Below are positions 1 through 10,436 of a stretch of 64,000 nucleotides of DNA, one piece after another (positions within the stretch are counted from its first letter, which is position 1; each line of letters starts with the position of its first letter). This stretch comes from Candolleomyces eurysporus (Eukaryota > Basidiomycota > Agaricomycetes > Agaricales > Psathyrellaceae). The position numbers were made by a program, and so were the translations under genes. The notes beneath the pieces are model-generated. The model did not search any database and had not been told where the DNA came from. It worked only from the letters and a program-made list of their open reading frames with translations. Location: assembly GCA_027579435.1 (NCBI GenBank), contig JANBPK010000924.1, positions 1 to 64,000 of the forward strand, written 5' to 3'.

Positions 1-834
1 ATACATCGTTCGTTTCCTCTAGCGTGGCTCGGCCAGTGCGCTGGTTAAGCTCAGGCTCGAATTCGTCGACGATACTGACTCGCTTTTTCCAGGTCCAAAG
101 ATGTATAACGCTTGGGCGGCGAGCCAGAACCCGGGATGCAAGGGATCGACGCGCCTGCATATGGATATGGCCGATGCGATGAACATTATGCTTTATGCTG
201 CCGATTGTCCCGACGGCTCGCCTGGATGTGCGGTTTGGGACATCTACGCGCGGAGGATTCGGATAAGATTCGTAATTTCCTGCGGAAGAGACATGCTCTC
301 GGCCCTCACTACGACCCTATCCATGGCCAGCAATATTATTTGGACGACGCTCTGAGAGCGCAGTTGTATAAGGACACCGGTGTTTGCAGCTTCCGCGTGT
401 ATCAGAGGCCTGGAGAGGCTATCTTTATCCCTGCTGGTTGCGCACATCAGGTTCGTGACGCGTCGGCTATGACGATCCTGCATTCGCTGATAGCTGCCTC
501 TTTATAGGTCTCGAACCTGGCCGATTCCATCAAGATCGCCATCGACTATGTCAGCCCGGAGAATATTAATCGCTGCGCCAAGTTGACGAAGGAGTTCCGC
601 GAGCAGAACAAGAGCAAGGTGTGGAAGGAGGACATCCTGCAGCTGAAGACGATGATGTGGTACGCGTGGCTATCGTGCTGCAGGCAGGAGAAGGTCCTTC
701 GAGGAGAGGCTGTCGGCGACCACACGAACAATTCTATTCCGAAAGTCGGCTCGAAGAGACGTGCGGATGGTTCTCAAGTGCCTTTGAATTCGACAACGAC
801 GAAACCCTTGTCATCCGCTGGTCGGTCTAACTAA
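1..834 (+). CDS. JmjC-domain histone demethylase, KDM3/JHDM2-like, C-terminal part
   Basis: This is the 3' end of a gene that starts left of the window. It encodes the JmjC dioxygenase domain of a KDM3-type lysine demethylase, a nuclear Fe(II)/2-oxoglutarate enzyme acting on histone H3. An exon begins at 93 after a TTTTTCCAG acceptor and reads KMYNAW, then GSTRLHMDMADAMN. The H-M-D at 158-166 supplies two metal ligands, and the third is the His of IPAGCAHQ near 444. A 57 nt intron (451-507) separates CAHQ from VSNLADSIKIAIDYVSPEN. The stop is at 832-834. The frame slips by one base near 246-250 between AVWDIY and RAEDSDKIR, which would normally be continuous. One missing C explains it, so I favour a sequencing error over a pseudogene. 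The family call is firm; the 5' structure is outside the window. Confidence 0.85.
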
Positions 835-1375
835 TGTGTATCAACAACTATCTTTCTATCTTTCATATCCTTTCATTATCATCTTCAAGCTTCGCCATCC
901 GCAATGTTCGCTCTGCATAACCCGAAAAATACCAGTCGACACTTGGGATCACCCTCATCATGCCCATCCCTTTTCTTTGCATCATTCACGCTATTTGATA
1001 TCTCGACACAATTACCTATACATGCCTTTCTTATCCCACTGTTGCACATTATTTTCAGCAAGGACATTTGCACGGTTAACGTTAACATACCAATGTACAA
1101 TATGCCAGGCTTGTGTTTTTGACAATCACGAACTCATTCGCATCTGCAAAGTAGACATGGACCAGACGAGTCCCGAGACCCGGCGGTCCAGACGTCCATC
1201 GGTCACGTTGTGCTCCGGTCCCAGCCTACTCCATCGCGTCACGGAGGTCCTAGCCAGCGTCGAGACTGGTTTCGGCTCCCAACTCTGGTCTTTCATATCT
1301 CTCTCTCGTTGACATTCTGCTGAATCTGCACGTTCAGCGTCGCCATTCCAGATTACCAGCTATAGCTGGTGAGGT
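835..1375. other. Intergenic, demethylase 3' flank and carrier promoter
   Basis: This 540 bp stretch holds no convincing gene. It should contain the demethylase terminator and the promoter of the carrier. Short open frames here show no protein-like composition or recognisable motif. Confidence 0.5.
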
Positions 1376-2760
1376 ATGAGCGGTAACTCGAAAATACCGC
1401 GACAGCCAGCGAGTTTCTTTCCGTCAACCGCTATTGTGCGTCATTTCCCCCCTGCTGACTGCTGGCGTATTTGCAATGCTGATACTTTGGCTCTTTCGCG
1501 GTGCATCGTCTGTAGGACCATGCTGTCGCAGGACTGGGTGCAGGTGTCGTTACGACACTATGTATGAACCCACTCGACTTGCTGAAGATCAAGTTCCAAG
1601 TCAATACGGGCAAGCCAGTCNGGGACGATCGGAAAGCAAATGTGGCTATCGCTCAAGCAAGTTCAGCAGACCCAAGGATGGAAGGGACTGTACAGAGGGA
1701 TTGGGCCCAACATAGCAGGGAACGCTTCGAGCTGGGGGTTGTACTTTCTCTTGTACGTCATTCCTGAGCTTTTGGTGGAATATGCTCGGAACTCATATTT
1801 CGACCCCCCCCCCCTTCATTTGTCGTGGCATCTCTCTAGTTACAACATGCTCAAAAAACAAGCTTCTGGAGGGGATATAACGAAACCATTGACTGCGACC
1901 GAGTATCTCGTTTGCTCGGCGGAAGCAAGTACGCGGGGTTCACTCACTCCGGAATTACAACACATAGCTGACGCCAGTAATTCTTAGGCGCCGTTACAGC
2001 AGTCATAACCAACCCATTCTGGTTGATCCGAGTGAGGATGTTTGCGACAACTGCAGATTCTCCGAACGCGTATCGAGGACTTTGGCGTGAGTGACGCGTT
2101 TTACCAATCAAGTCTCGATGTACTCATAGTCACCGCAGATGGTCTTTCTTCAATTACAAAGAATGAAGGCGTGCCAGGCCTATTTCGCGGAACTATGCTC
2201 GCTCTTGTCGGTGTTGGGAATGGAGCAATTCAATTCATGGCCTACGAGAAGATGAAAGCGTGGGGATTCGAGCGGAAGCGGCGGAAGGCAGAGCGTGAGG
2301 GCAAATCGTTCGATGTGCACATGGCGAAACTGGTATGTCAGCTCCTACCACCGTCGTACTGCTTATCATCTCACACCTCGTTTCCAGTCCAACCTGACCT
2401 ATTCGGCTATGTCGATATCAAGTAAGCTCATCGCGCTTTCCGCTACCTATCCGTACCAGGTTATCCGTTCAAGGGTGCAGGTAACTCCACCACTCGTACT
2501 CTTTGAGGTTTCTCCCGCTGATGAACTGTGTTCAGAACAATGGGCCTGGTCAACTCCAGAAAGAGTTCCCTAACATACCCACAACTATCAAAAGGACATG
2601 GGTAAACGAAGGTATCAAAGGTTTCTACCGCGGTCTCGGCACAAGTCTTGTCCGTGTTCTGCCTGGAACCTGTGTTACCTTCGTCGTCTACGAAAATCTT
2701 GCGTGGTTACTCAGGACATCTGCTGCAGCACGAGACCGACCGCAGGAACCGGAAGCATGA
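1376..2760 (+). CDS. Mitochondrial carrier, FLX1/SLC25A32-like (FAD/folate type)
   Basis: A six-helix carrier of the mitochondrial inner membrane, closest by eye to the yeast FAD carrier FLX1 and animal SLC25A32. Seven exons fit: 1376-1435, 1516-1752, 1840-1928, 1988-2086, 2130-2332, 2388-2480, 2536-2760. All three repeat signatures are visible: NPLDLLKIKFQ, NPFWLIRVRM and TYPYQVIRSRVQ, each following the P-x-D/E/W-x-x-K/R pattern, with downstream WKGLYRGIGPN, PGLFRGTML and KGFYRGLGTS. The W/Y variants in repeats two and three are typical of the FLX1/folate subgroup. An N at 1621 throws repeat one out of frame. Deleting it gives a continuous GTIGKQMWLSLKQVQQ, so it is a spurious base. The substrate is inferred from family resemblance only. 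Confidence 0.9.
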
Positions 2761-3182
2761 AGACGATATATTCAGCAGAGATATTCGATGCTGACACATT
2801 AGACGGATCGGGTTCAAGAGATATTGGGACTAGAATACCATTCTATACGTTTATACTTAATCGTAATATACCTTGCAACGTTCTCATTCGCATATCTCTC
2901 CTCGAAGGCGTAGGTAGCCTACGAGTAACAGTACAATGAAATTTGCCATAGACACTCCTCTCACATAAACCCTCGAAATGCTTTTGGTCGAACTGCCACT
3001 GATATCGAGCGAGTCTGAAGGCCCTATCACACTATCTTTCCTCTGAATGACACCGTCGTTACTGAACGAGAAGCAGGGTTTATAGTCCAACGCAAATATA
3101 GAAGGAGGCTGGCTAAATCAGGAAGGCGACTCGGAAGAGCGAGCAAAATGAACCAATCATTGATAGCTACATGCCGACGGTA
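2761..3182. terminator. Convergent 3' ends of carrier and ERG2
   Basis: The carrier stop (2760) and the ERG2 stop (3183, opposite strand) face each other across 422 bp. The stretch is AT-richer than the coding flanks and holds no gene. Both polyadenylation regions should lie here; I cannot place them precisely. Confidence 0.5.
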
Positions 3183-4040
3183 TTAAATCTTGCCAATCAA
3201 CAAATTCCTAACCATCTCCCGCAGAGTAATCCTGACAGTCCTATAAAGTGTGAGGAAATCCAAGGTAGAGGTGAAAGTATCCGCGAAGCCAAACGGCAGC
3301 ATGGGTGGAATCCATCCTAAAACGATCCGGGTCCCACCAGTCAGCAAGCAGATAGAAAAAGAGGGTTGGAGTATCTCACCTCTGGCGTACTCCAAAGCGA
3401 AGCAACCTTCATGCATCTTGTACTGTCTAACCGTTCCCCGAGGCATGTAATTAACCGACCCTGGGCCGTACCTGGCCGATTTCAACTGACCAGGCTCGAA
3501 TGCCCACTGCTCGCCTTCGAGGATGTAGAAATAATCATCAGCGGTGTGCTGACCTGTGTGACCTTCTGTTCCAAGGGGAGTTCCAAAGATAATGAGGTAC
3601 TCGGTAATGCTGGCGTGGATAATGTACATGGCGCCCATCGCGCCACCGGCGTTGTTGAACATCCATTCGTTTACGTCCGTGTTGAGGCGGATGCGGGAAG
3701 AGGGGTAGGTCTCAGTGAGGTTGGAGACGATATGTTGGATGGCTCCTGCCGTGTCGTTCGAGGAAGCAAGGGCTGATTTGGCGACTTGGTGGAGGGTCTC
3801 GGGGTCGAGGACGTACCACTGACTCTGTAAATCGAGGAGGTCAAAGTTACGGCGACGAGCGAGAAAAAGAAAGAAATTAGGATGAGAAGCACCCCTGACC
3901 TTGATTCCGTCGAGCCACTGGCATAGGACCCAGCTGAGGATAACAAACACGGTGATTGCAGACCATTTCAGACTTGGAATGGATGGCGTTGGGGTTGAGC
4001 TCGTTTGAGACTCGTTCTTGGAGACAGACTGGGTCTTCAT
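3183..4040 (-). CDS. ERG2: Sterol C-8 (delta8-delta7) isomerase, ERG2/sigma-1 receptor family
   Basis: ERG2 moves the sterol B-ring double bond from C8 to C7 in ergosterol synthesis at the ER membrane. The family block is very clear: NNAGGAMGAMYIIHAS, EYLIIFGTPLGTEGHTG, ADDYFYILEGEQWAF, EGCFALEYARG, WIPPMLPFGFAD and a C-terminal LLIGKI. The N-terminus has one hydrophobic segment (SAITVFVILSWVLCQWL) as expected for this single-pass protein. The frame is open through 285 codons, but two stretches in it are introns: 3825-3899 (75 nt, GTCAGG to TTACAG) and 3317-3379 (63 nt, GTGAGA to TTTTAG). Both are multiples of three without stops. Splicing joins DGIK to SQWYVLDP and YARG to WIPPM and gives 239 residues, near the usual fungal length. 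Confidence 0.95.
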   Translation of the reverse strand: MKTQSVSKNESQTSSTPTPSIPSLKWSAITVFVILSWVLCQWLDGIKVRGASHPNFFLFLARRRNFDLLDLQSQWYVLDPETLHQVAKSALASSNDTAGAIQHIVSNLTETYPSSRIRLNTDVNEWMFNNAGGAMGAMYIIHASITEYLIIFGTPLGTEGHTGQHTADDYFYILEGEQWAFEPGQLKSARYGPGSVNYMPRGTVRQYKMHEGCFALEYARGEILQPSFSICLLTGGTRIVLGWIPPMLPFGFADTFTSTLDFLTLYRTVRITLREMVRNLLIGKI

Positions 4041-4419
4041 CTTCTCTTAGCGGATTCTGGGCCTCCCAACCTACTCCAATAAATATGAGAGCTGTAACAG
4101 AATATTCCCAAAGGCACTCATATTCGACTCGTACGATATGCTGATAATTGTGTAAGTTAGTAAGACAAAGCTGGCCTGATTTTCTGGATTAAGAAAGCGC
4201 GCGCGCAGTCTGGTGGAATTGTCAAGCAACGATCAAGGCCAAGGCCCGGCTTCGCCGTCTTTGGAGAATCCTTCGTGAAAACGCTGACGGAATATAGCTC
4301 TGCATTTCGGTGGCAAATTCGCGGCAGTGGAATAGCAGTGATTGTGATCGAGGGGACTACTAGAAGTACAAGGTGTTAGGGACAAATGTCCAAGCAGGAG
4401 AACAAATACTATACAGTTC
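4041..4419. other. Intergenic, ERG2 promoter side
   Basis: This 379 bp stretch lies between the ERG2 start (4040, minus strand) and the acyltransferase stop (4420, minus strand). It should carry the ERG2 promoter. A GCGCGCGC run lies near 4199. I see no gene and no sterol-response element that I can defend. Confidence 0.5.
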
Positions 4420-6004
4420 CTAGATTTTTGTTTTCGTGGAAGCAGTTGACGCCGTCAACTTCTTAACCTCCTCTTCCAACAGAGCTACTCGGACCTTTGT
4501 CAACGCTACATCTAGAACGACGGATCCATCGTCCAGCCTCCCAGCAATATAAATGGCATTGGTGAACAACACCTCCGTGGGGGTAAGCTGATACCGGTAC
4601 CCACACAGCGTTCGCTTCGCCCCAGTTGCCGACCAATCGGATTCCAATATTCTCGACGCGGATACGTTAGAAACTGTCAAGCTGTCGTACGCATCTGGAT
4701 GGCTTGGGAACAGAAGGGTGGGCAGTTTGACTAATTTGTATGCTGCGACGATGTGATCTTTGGAAAGACCCAGCCTCGAGGTGGCGAAGAGGTCTGTGAG
4801 GTCGTGCAGAGTGGATGAGCGAACTTCAGCTACGGAGAGGATCGGGTAGGGGAGGGGTATGAACGCGTTGTGAGTGTATGATGCGATGGGATCGCTGGGT
4901 GTTTGTTCTTTTGCCAACAGCGACCGGAAAGCAGCGAAATTCGAGCAGTGTACACGAGTCTCCGGCGAAATCCCAGATGCATAGATAGTCTAGATAGTTG
5001 ATTGTCGTCAGATGGGGACTTCCGTGTAGCCGTGATACGCGTACCTTGCAAGCCCATGCCACAAGAATGTCACCGGAAGTGATATGATCCGCCTGTTTGC
5101 CTTCCTTCCGAAGAGCGTCTTTAACGCCGTCGATGAGGTATGCAAATGCATCCTTTGGCAATAGAATGATCCGTCGATCTGCACCGTTCCACCACTTCTC
5201 CCGAAGGTGCCATGCAACCAACTTGAGGAATCCACTTAAACCCAGGGCCGAATAACCTTTGTATTCCTGGAGCTCCTTCGAAGGGTTAGCCTCGCACCGT
5301 TTCTCCTCCTCATTGAGCACTTGCGCCAACGGGTTAACGTTAAGACCTTCGGCCGGTAGAGGCGGAGGAACCCATGCTTCTCCGTTTAGCTCTGCGACAA
5401 GCGCCCGCATCACGTATGCAGCGCCGACCCCATCAAAGATGCCGTGGGACCGCGCGAACCCGATTCCGGTGTATGCCTGTCCATTATTCGCGGATGCGGG
5501 GAAGTAGGTGAGGTGCCAACAGGTCAGAGGGTGCTGGGATGATTCCCAGGCCGTGTATTGTCGAGGAGTCGATGGATGGATGAACATGGAGGGAGGAAGG
5601 GAAGCGGAGACTTGGGGTATTGGTATCGAGGTGTATGTTGAGAGAGGGAGCTCAGACATTGCAGTGGTCAGTGCGAAGGCTTTGTAGTCGGACGGAAGCG
5701 GGCCCAGGGGAATTCTGATATACCACTTAGTCGCCTAGCGAGGGGATAAAGGTCAGCAGGAGGTTGGAGGGGAGAACCAGCCTCTCCGGCTTCTACAGCT
5801 GCTCACATTTTCCTCTTGGATGGATTGAACCCGGCCGGCAAGCATCCGCCATTTATTTGTCACTCTTCGTAGAGCCCCTTCCAGCTTCTGGGCGTCGACG
5901 AAACCTTCAACTAACCAGCCCGTCACAAACGTTGTGCGCTCGAAAAGTCGGTCGAACGCAGTGAGCGGAAACAATGCAAAAGGCTCGAGCGCGGAAGCAG
6001 ACAT
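4420..6004 (-). CDS. BAHD-type acyltransferase (transferase family), fungal
   Basis: Three exons (5807-6004, 5045-5734, 4420-4989) give 485 residues, the usual size for fungal BAHD-like CoA acyltransferases that esterify or amidate small molecules. The catalytic HxxxD is present as SHGIFDGVG in the middle of exon two. The N-terminus (PLTAFDRLFERTTFVTGWLVEG) and a C-terminal half rich in small beta segments fit the two-domain fold. The second family motif, DFGWG, is not evident; fungal members often lack it. Introns are 72 nt (5735-5806) and 55 nt (4990-5044), both GT-AG. Neighbours are ERG2 and glucosidase II beta and do not suggest a cluster. Donor and acceptor substrates cannot be read from the sequence. 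Confidence 0.8.
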
Positions 6005-7368
6005 TGTCGTCGACGTCGATGTGGGTAAATGAGAAACGAGGAGTAAGGTGCGGGGCCCGAAGGACTCTTCAACTTATTCTATTTGAGTGCCGTTCAACGA
6101 GGGACATCCGCGATCATTGCCTTTTGAACATGTAGTGTTCTCACACTACCTCCTGAATTGCATTGATCAGTGCGACAGTGACATATTATGACATATGAAT
6201 ATGTATTTGGAACATTCGAAGGGAGGCAGCGTCAGCATGGTAACATTCGACGATCAAAGCGGGCGGGGGACGGAACCAGGGGATGAGACCGGCTGACCTA
6301 TGTGGTTTGAAATTGCAGAAAGAGGATACGTATACACATAGTAGGGTACGGCACAAGGAGTCACCTTGGGCCACCCCCATGGCCACTAAATTAAGATCCC
6401 GTCGGAATGGGCGTTACAGTTTAGTTTGCGCTTGCCGTCGGGAACCGGTACCGGTAATTATAGCTCGCCGAATGGGGATGATGTAGTTGAAACGAACAAG
6501 TGACGACATGGGCGAACATCTCACCGGTCTGCCCAAGTTGTTCCAATGCATCACCGTTGGCATTGGTAGGCAGAGTGTGGNTCGAGCAAAGCATGCGTGT
6601 AGATCCGGCGTAGTAGCCTGCTAACTCATAGGCTAGGTGCTTCGTGTGAGGAAACCATATTTGGCATGCTGAAGCGCTTATCGGGGAAGCGCTGTTCCTC
6701 CGAAGAGACTCACGAAGAGACTGTTCGCAACAGGACTCGTTGATGTAAAACTATCTTGAAATCTTGAAAGTTCGTTTATAGGGGCTCATATGACCTGGAG
6801 CCGAGTATATACCCCCCAGGACGGGTCATTTTCAACTTTGATTAGCCACGATGCTCAAATGGTTATGAGGTAGAGCTCAGATTATCAGTATACCAACTGT
6901 TCAGTTAGAACTAACGAATCAACGATCGTGATGCACTAGTCAAATTAGTCTATCGACCGAACACTACTTGATATTGGCATAGCTTGAAAAGGTGGCCAGT
7001 ACACCAAATACAACCGCTTCAGATCTCTCTCTTGAGGTGCTCAAANCCCCCTCGCATAATTTTGCACGCCCCATGAGCTCCCAGCAAGGAGACAAGGGCG
7101 TCAAGCCAACCTCAACGAGCGGCGGCCAAGGCTCCCAAACCACCGTCAAGGGAGCCGCCGAGTGCAACGGACCTGTGTTCTTCTGAGGAAGTTGGTTGAC
7201 GCTGTCAGTCGATGCACCTGTCATGGGCTGTCCAGGTAGGCGCCTCTCCTCTCTTCAATGTCACACNTTTTTTTTAACATTTCAATAGGTTACGAACGCA
7301 AAGTCTTCAGTTCATCATTCAAGAATCTACAAGCCCGTGTATACGATAATTGCCCGTCCAAGAACCAT
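6005..7368. other. Gene-poor stretch between acyltransferase and glucosidase II beta
   Basis: This 1.36 kb stretch contains the acyltransferase promoter and the 3' flank of the glucosidase gene. A short ATG frame at 6992-7186 is interrupted by an N (7046). It ends in CNGPVFF, which does not match a CaaX pheromone-type tail. Ns lie at 6581, 7046 and 7267. I support no gene here. Confidence 0.5.
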
Positions 7369-9447
7369 CTAGAGCTCCTCCCGGTTCTTATTACCATTAT
7401 CCTCTTCTGGGGGAGTGCAAAGCGCTGGAGATGTCGCAGTGTACTGGTACTCGCATTTCTCGAGTTCTTGGACCGAGGTCACCGCGTTTTCTGTCCCGCA
7501 GGAAAGGAGGACGATGACACTACGTTCAGGACCGTTCCAGCATCTGGCGCCATTCTGATAGACCTGTTTCTTGTAGTACTCCGGGGAGCCGGGTGTAGCG
7601 TCGGGATTCCAAGACTTGAATTTACTATGGTNGGGGGGTGGTGATCACGAGTTAGTGATATCGTAGTAGGGTCTATGACGGTAATACGCACCCCAAGCTG
7701 AAGTTAGTTCCACCTCGGGTAGGCTTCTGCTTGGCTTCGTTGAACAGGCAGAGTTCGTAGTCATAGCTAAAATATTGTCAGCTTTATCCTGGTATTGAAA
7801 GTGTTGTTAGTCTGATTACTTACTCCCCAGAGTTGAGCTCAATGCAAGTATTGTCAAGCTTCTTCCACTCTCCTCGAGTACCAAAGTGTTCGGGGTGGAA
7901 GATCTTGGTGACACCGGACTCTGCTTGGGCCTGCTCGCCCTTCATGCGGTTCAACTCCGCGGTGGCTTCAGAGAGAATTTGTTGAGCTCGGGTAGACTCA
8001 GCTGGAACGAAAGTCAGCGTAGCCCAGTACGGAATCGGGAGTTACGAACAAGATGTTCCAGTGTTTTCCGGTCGGATAACGCCCAGCGTCTCGAGCCACT
8101 CGACAAAGCTGTCTTTCCAAGCTTCGTAGTGGGGTAGCCAGTCCTCCGGAAGATAAGACGTGAGTTTGAACACTGGAAGTGGATGGTCAATACGATGGGA
8201 GAGAACATGCATTGTTAAACCACGTACGAATGGAGTCCTCAGTTGGCGCGTTAATGTGTTCTTCGTGATCCAGCAGCAAGGCAGTGTAGTCGGTCTGCAG
8301 GAGATCATCCAACTCGTTGTCGAGCTCGTCGGCAGTCCACAAGTCGTCGTCCACCGGCTCTTCCAGCTTGGGTGCTCTAGTCTCTTCAACGGCTTCACCC
8401 TCTTCACCGTCACCCTTCTTAACGTCGTTAATGTGCGGCAGACCAGCTAGCTCTTCCCATCCACGGACGGCTTCCAGGACAGCCATGTCCTGGTAATTGG
8501 GGTTATATCCCCTTCGCAGGGCGTCTAGGACATCTCCGAGTTGTCTCTCACGGTCGGCGTGCTTCTTATGTTCTCGTTTCAAGGATTGGAGTGCCTTTTT
8601 ATGGTTAAGCAGGGATTGGTAGAGAGCTGGAGAAACCGCGGGAATTCAGACACGTATGAAGTAGACGGATAAAGAGGGGACGAACGGGACTGTTTCTTGT
8701 GCTCCAAGGCGGCTTGGGATAGGGATTCAGTCCTCTCTGCGTGTTCTGTTGGAAGCAATCAATGAGTTCGTGATTACCAGATGGATAAGCAAGAAACATA
8801 CCGCGCAGTTTCTCAACTTCCTTCTCCTTGACAGCGATTTGCTTTATTAACGAAACGGCCAGTTCCTCGAGACGCTTCTTCTCTTTGTGAGCGAAAGCGA
8901 TATACGTGGAGCGAATCTTGGCACCGGTCCGCTGGATTTTGAGCTCTTCGTCACGTTTCTTGCGGTACGCTTCGCCAACCTCCTTGCAGCTGTCTTTACA
9001 GACTCCGGACAACTCGTCAGACCCGTCGCAGCAGTCAGGCTCTAAATAATGGTTTTAGTTTCCATCTTTAACGCATAAAAAAGACATACCACAAAGACCG
9101 TCCCCTACTCTAGAGCTGGGAATGTACGCTCCGATGTGGCCTTTATTCTGGCACCAAAATCGGCTATTCGAGCAGGCACTGGTTCCTGTCGAACTGGAGT
9201 CAGACTTGGAATAGACACACCAGTTACTCAAGCACGTACCTGGCTCGTCGCTACCATCCGAACAGTCACAATAGTCGTCGTTGACCGCGTCCCAGGAGAT
9301 CTGCTTCGACCCGTCGAGACATGTCCAGGTATTCGACTTGGACGGGGTATACTTTGACACTGCGCTTGGGTGTACGCCGAGGAGCTTNGGGCGACCACTA
9401 GCCGCGGTCACTGAGAGAGGNAGAAGAAACAACAGCCAGGATACCAT
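7369..9447 (-). CDS. Glucosidase II beta subunit (PRKCSH-like, MRH domain)
   Basis: Regulatory subunit of ER glucosidase II, which trims glucose from N-glycans; its C-terminal MRH domain binds mannose. Eight exons fit: 9090-9447, 8802-9041, 8686-8745, 8228-8626, 8050-8172, 7824-8001, 7692-7766, 7369-7624 (562 residues, frame closes). A signal peptide (MVSWLLFL then PLSVTAASG) precedes two LDL-receptor class A-like repeats (DDYCDCSDGSDEPGTC and EPDCCDGSDELSGVC). Next come a Lys/Glu-rich coiled coil, an acidic region (EEPVDDDLWTADELDNELDD) and the MRH domain (SYDYELCLFNEA, NGARCWNGPERS, LLSCGTENAV, EKCEYQY). The protein ends in REEL, a plausible HDEL/KDEL-type ER retrieval signal. Ns at 9388 and 9421 fall in the signal region but keep the frame; one at 7632 is intronic. 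Confidence 0.95.
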
Positions 9448-9639
9448 TGGTCTAAATAGACATAAGTGGAAGAGACAATATTTAATTCCAATTTCCCTCA
9501 CCGCCGACGTGTCGCGACCAATTCCTGCGTGTCATCATATGTCATTACGTAAGACAGCCAAACAAGGCACGCACTCTCCGCGAGATTGCAGGGCCATTGG
9601 TCGTCGTCGATACCTTCCTCACCGTCGGTCAGAAACAAA
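9448..9639. promoter_or_regulatory. Short divergent promoter, glucosidase II beta and eS25
   Basis: Only 192 bp separate the two start codons, which point away from each other, so both core promoters must fit here unless upstream non-coding exons exist. The right half before the eS25 ATG is pyrimidine-rich, common for ribosomal protein genes. No clean TATA box is visible. Confidence 0.6.
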
Positions 9640-10168
9640 ATGGTGAGTGTCCCTGTGCCAGTCATCGTTGCCGTAGACGCCGCAGAGACGTCTTGGGGTG
9701 CATCTGGAGTGCTTTGGACGACTTCGGCGGCAGTTTCGGGCTGGATGCGGTTTTATAGGCTTGGATGTGGTTGGAGGGCGCAGTGCTGATGATCTCGTTT
9801 TCGATAGGCCAAAGCCAAAGCAGCAGTATCTTCGGGCGGAAAAGCCGCAAAGAAGAAGAAGTGGTCCAAGGGAAAGGTCAAGGACAAGGCCCAGCACGCC
9901 GTCTCCCTTGACAAGCCCACCTACGACCGTATCCTGAAGGAAGTCCCCACCTTCAAGTTCATCAGCCAGAGCATCCTCATCGAACGTCTCAAGGTCAACG
10001 GCTCCTTGGCTCGCGTCGCCATCAGGCACTTGGAGAAGGAGGGTCAAATCAAGCGCATTGTGCACCACTCTGCTCAGTTGATCTACAGTGCGTGATTCTT
10101 ATCCCTTGGTTATCTTTCAGTTTTGCTGATTTGTTGTCTGTTCAGCCCGATCAACATCATCGGACTAG
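9640..10168 (+). CDS. RPS25: 40S ribosomal protein eS25
   Basis: Three exons (9640-9642, 9808-10087, 10146-10168) give 101 residues. The first coding exon is only the ATG, followed by a 165 nt intron. The body is unmistakable eS25: a basic start ([18 protein letters not shown]), [34 protein letters not shown] and [18 protein letters not shown]. The last exon adds RSTSSD and a stop. It is a structural protein of the small ribosomal subunit with a winged-helix fold near the head of the 40S. A start codon split from the rest by a longish first intron is common in fungal ribosomal protein genes. There is no sign of disruption. Confidence 0.97.
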
Positions 10169-10436
10169 ATGTCCAGTTGCCATGCCTTTTTCTTCTCTCT
10201 TTCCATATCCTAGGCATATGTATACTCGCATCACCAATAAAAACTGAACATGCCCAAAAATGCCAATGTTTGCGAGTTATCTGCAGTTTCGAGGTCACTG
10301 CGATTCGTCCAGCCCTTCGAGTATCCAGCATCTCATTCTGGAGTCACAAGGTTCAGCCGACCCTAGACTCCACATGATGTTGAGGAATTCGGCCGAGTGA
10401 ACAATCGCTTCTTTATCCACTACCATCATCATCACG

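Noticed and set aside
6992..7186. Small ORF ending CNGPVFF, considered as a lipopeptide pheromone precursor
   Set aside because: The end is not a CaaX motif, the frame contains an N, and no pheromone receptor is nearby.
8042..8450. Overlapping frames around 8.0-8.4 kb
   Set aside because: They mix coding sequence and introns of glucosidase II beta. The spliced model explains all conserved residues.
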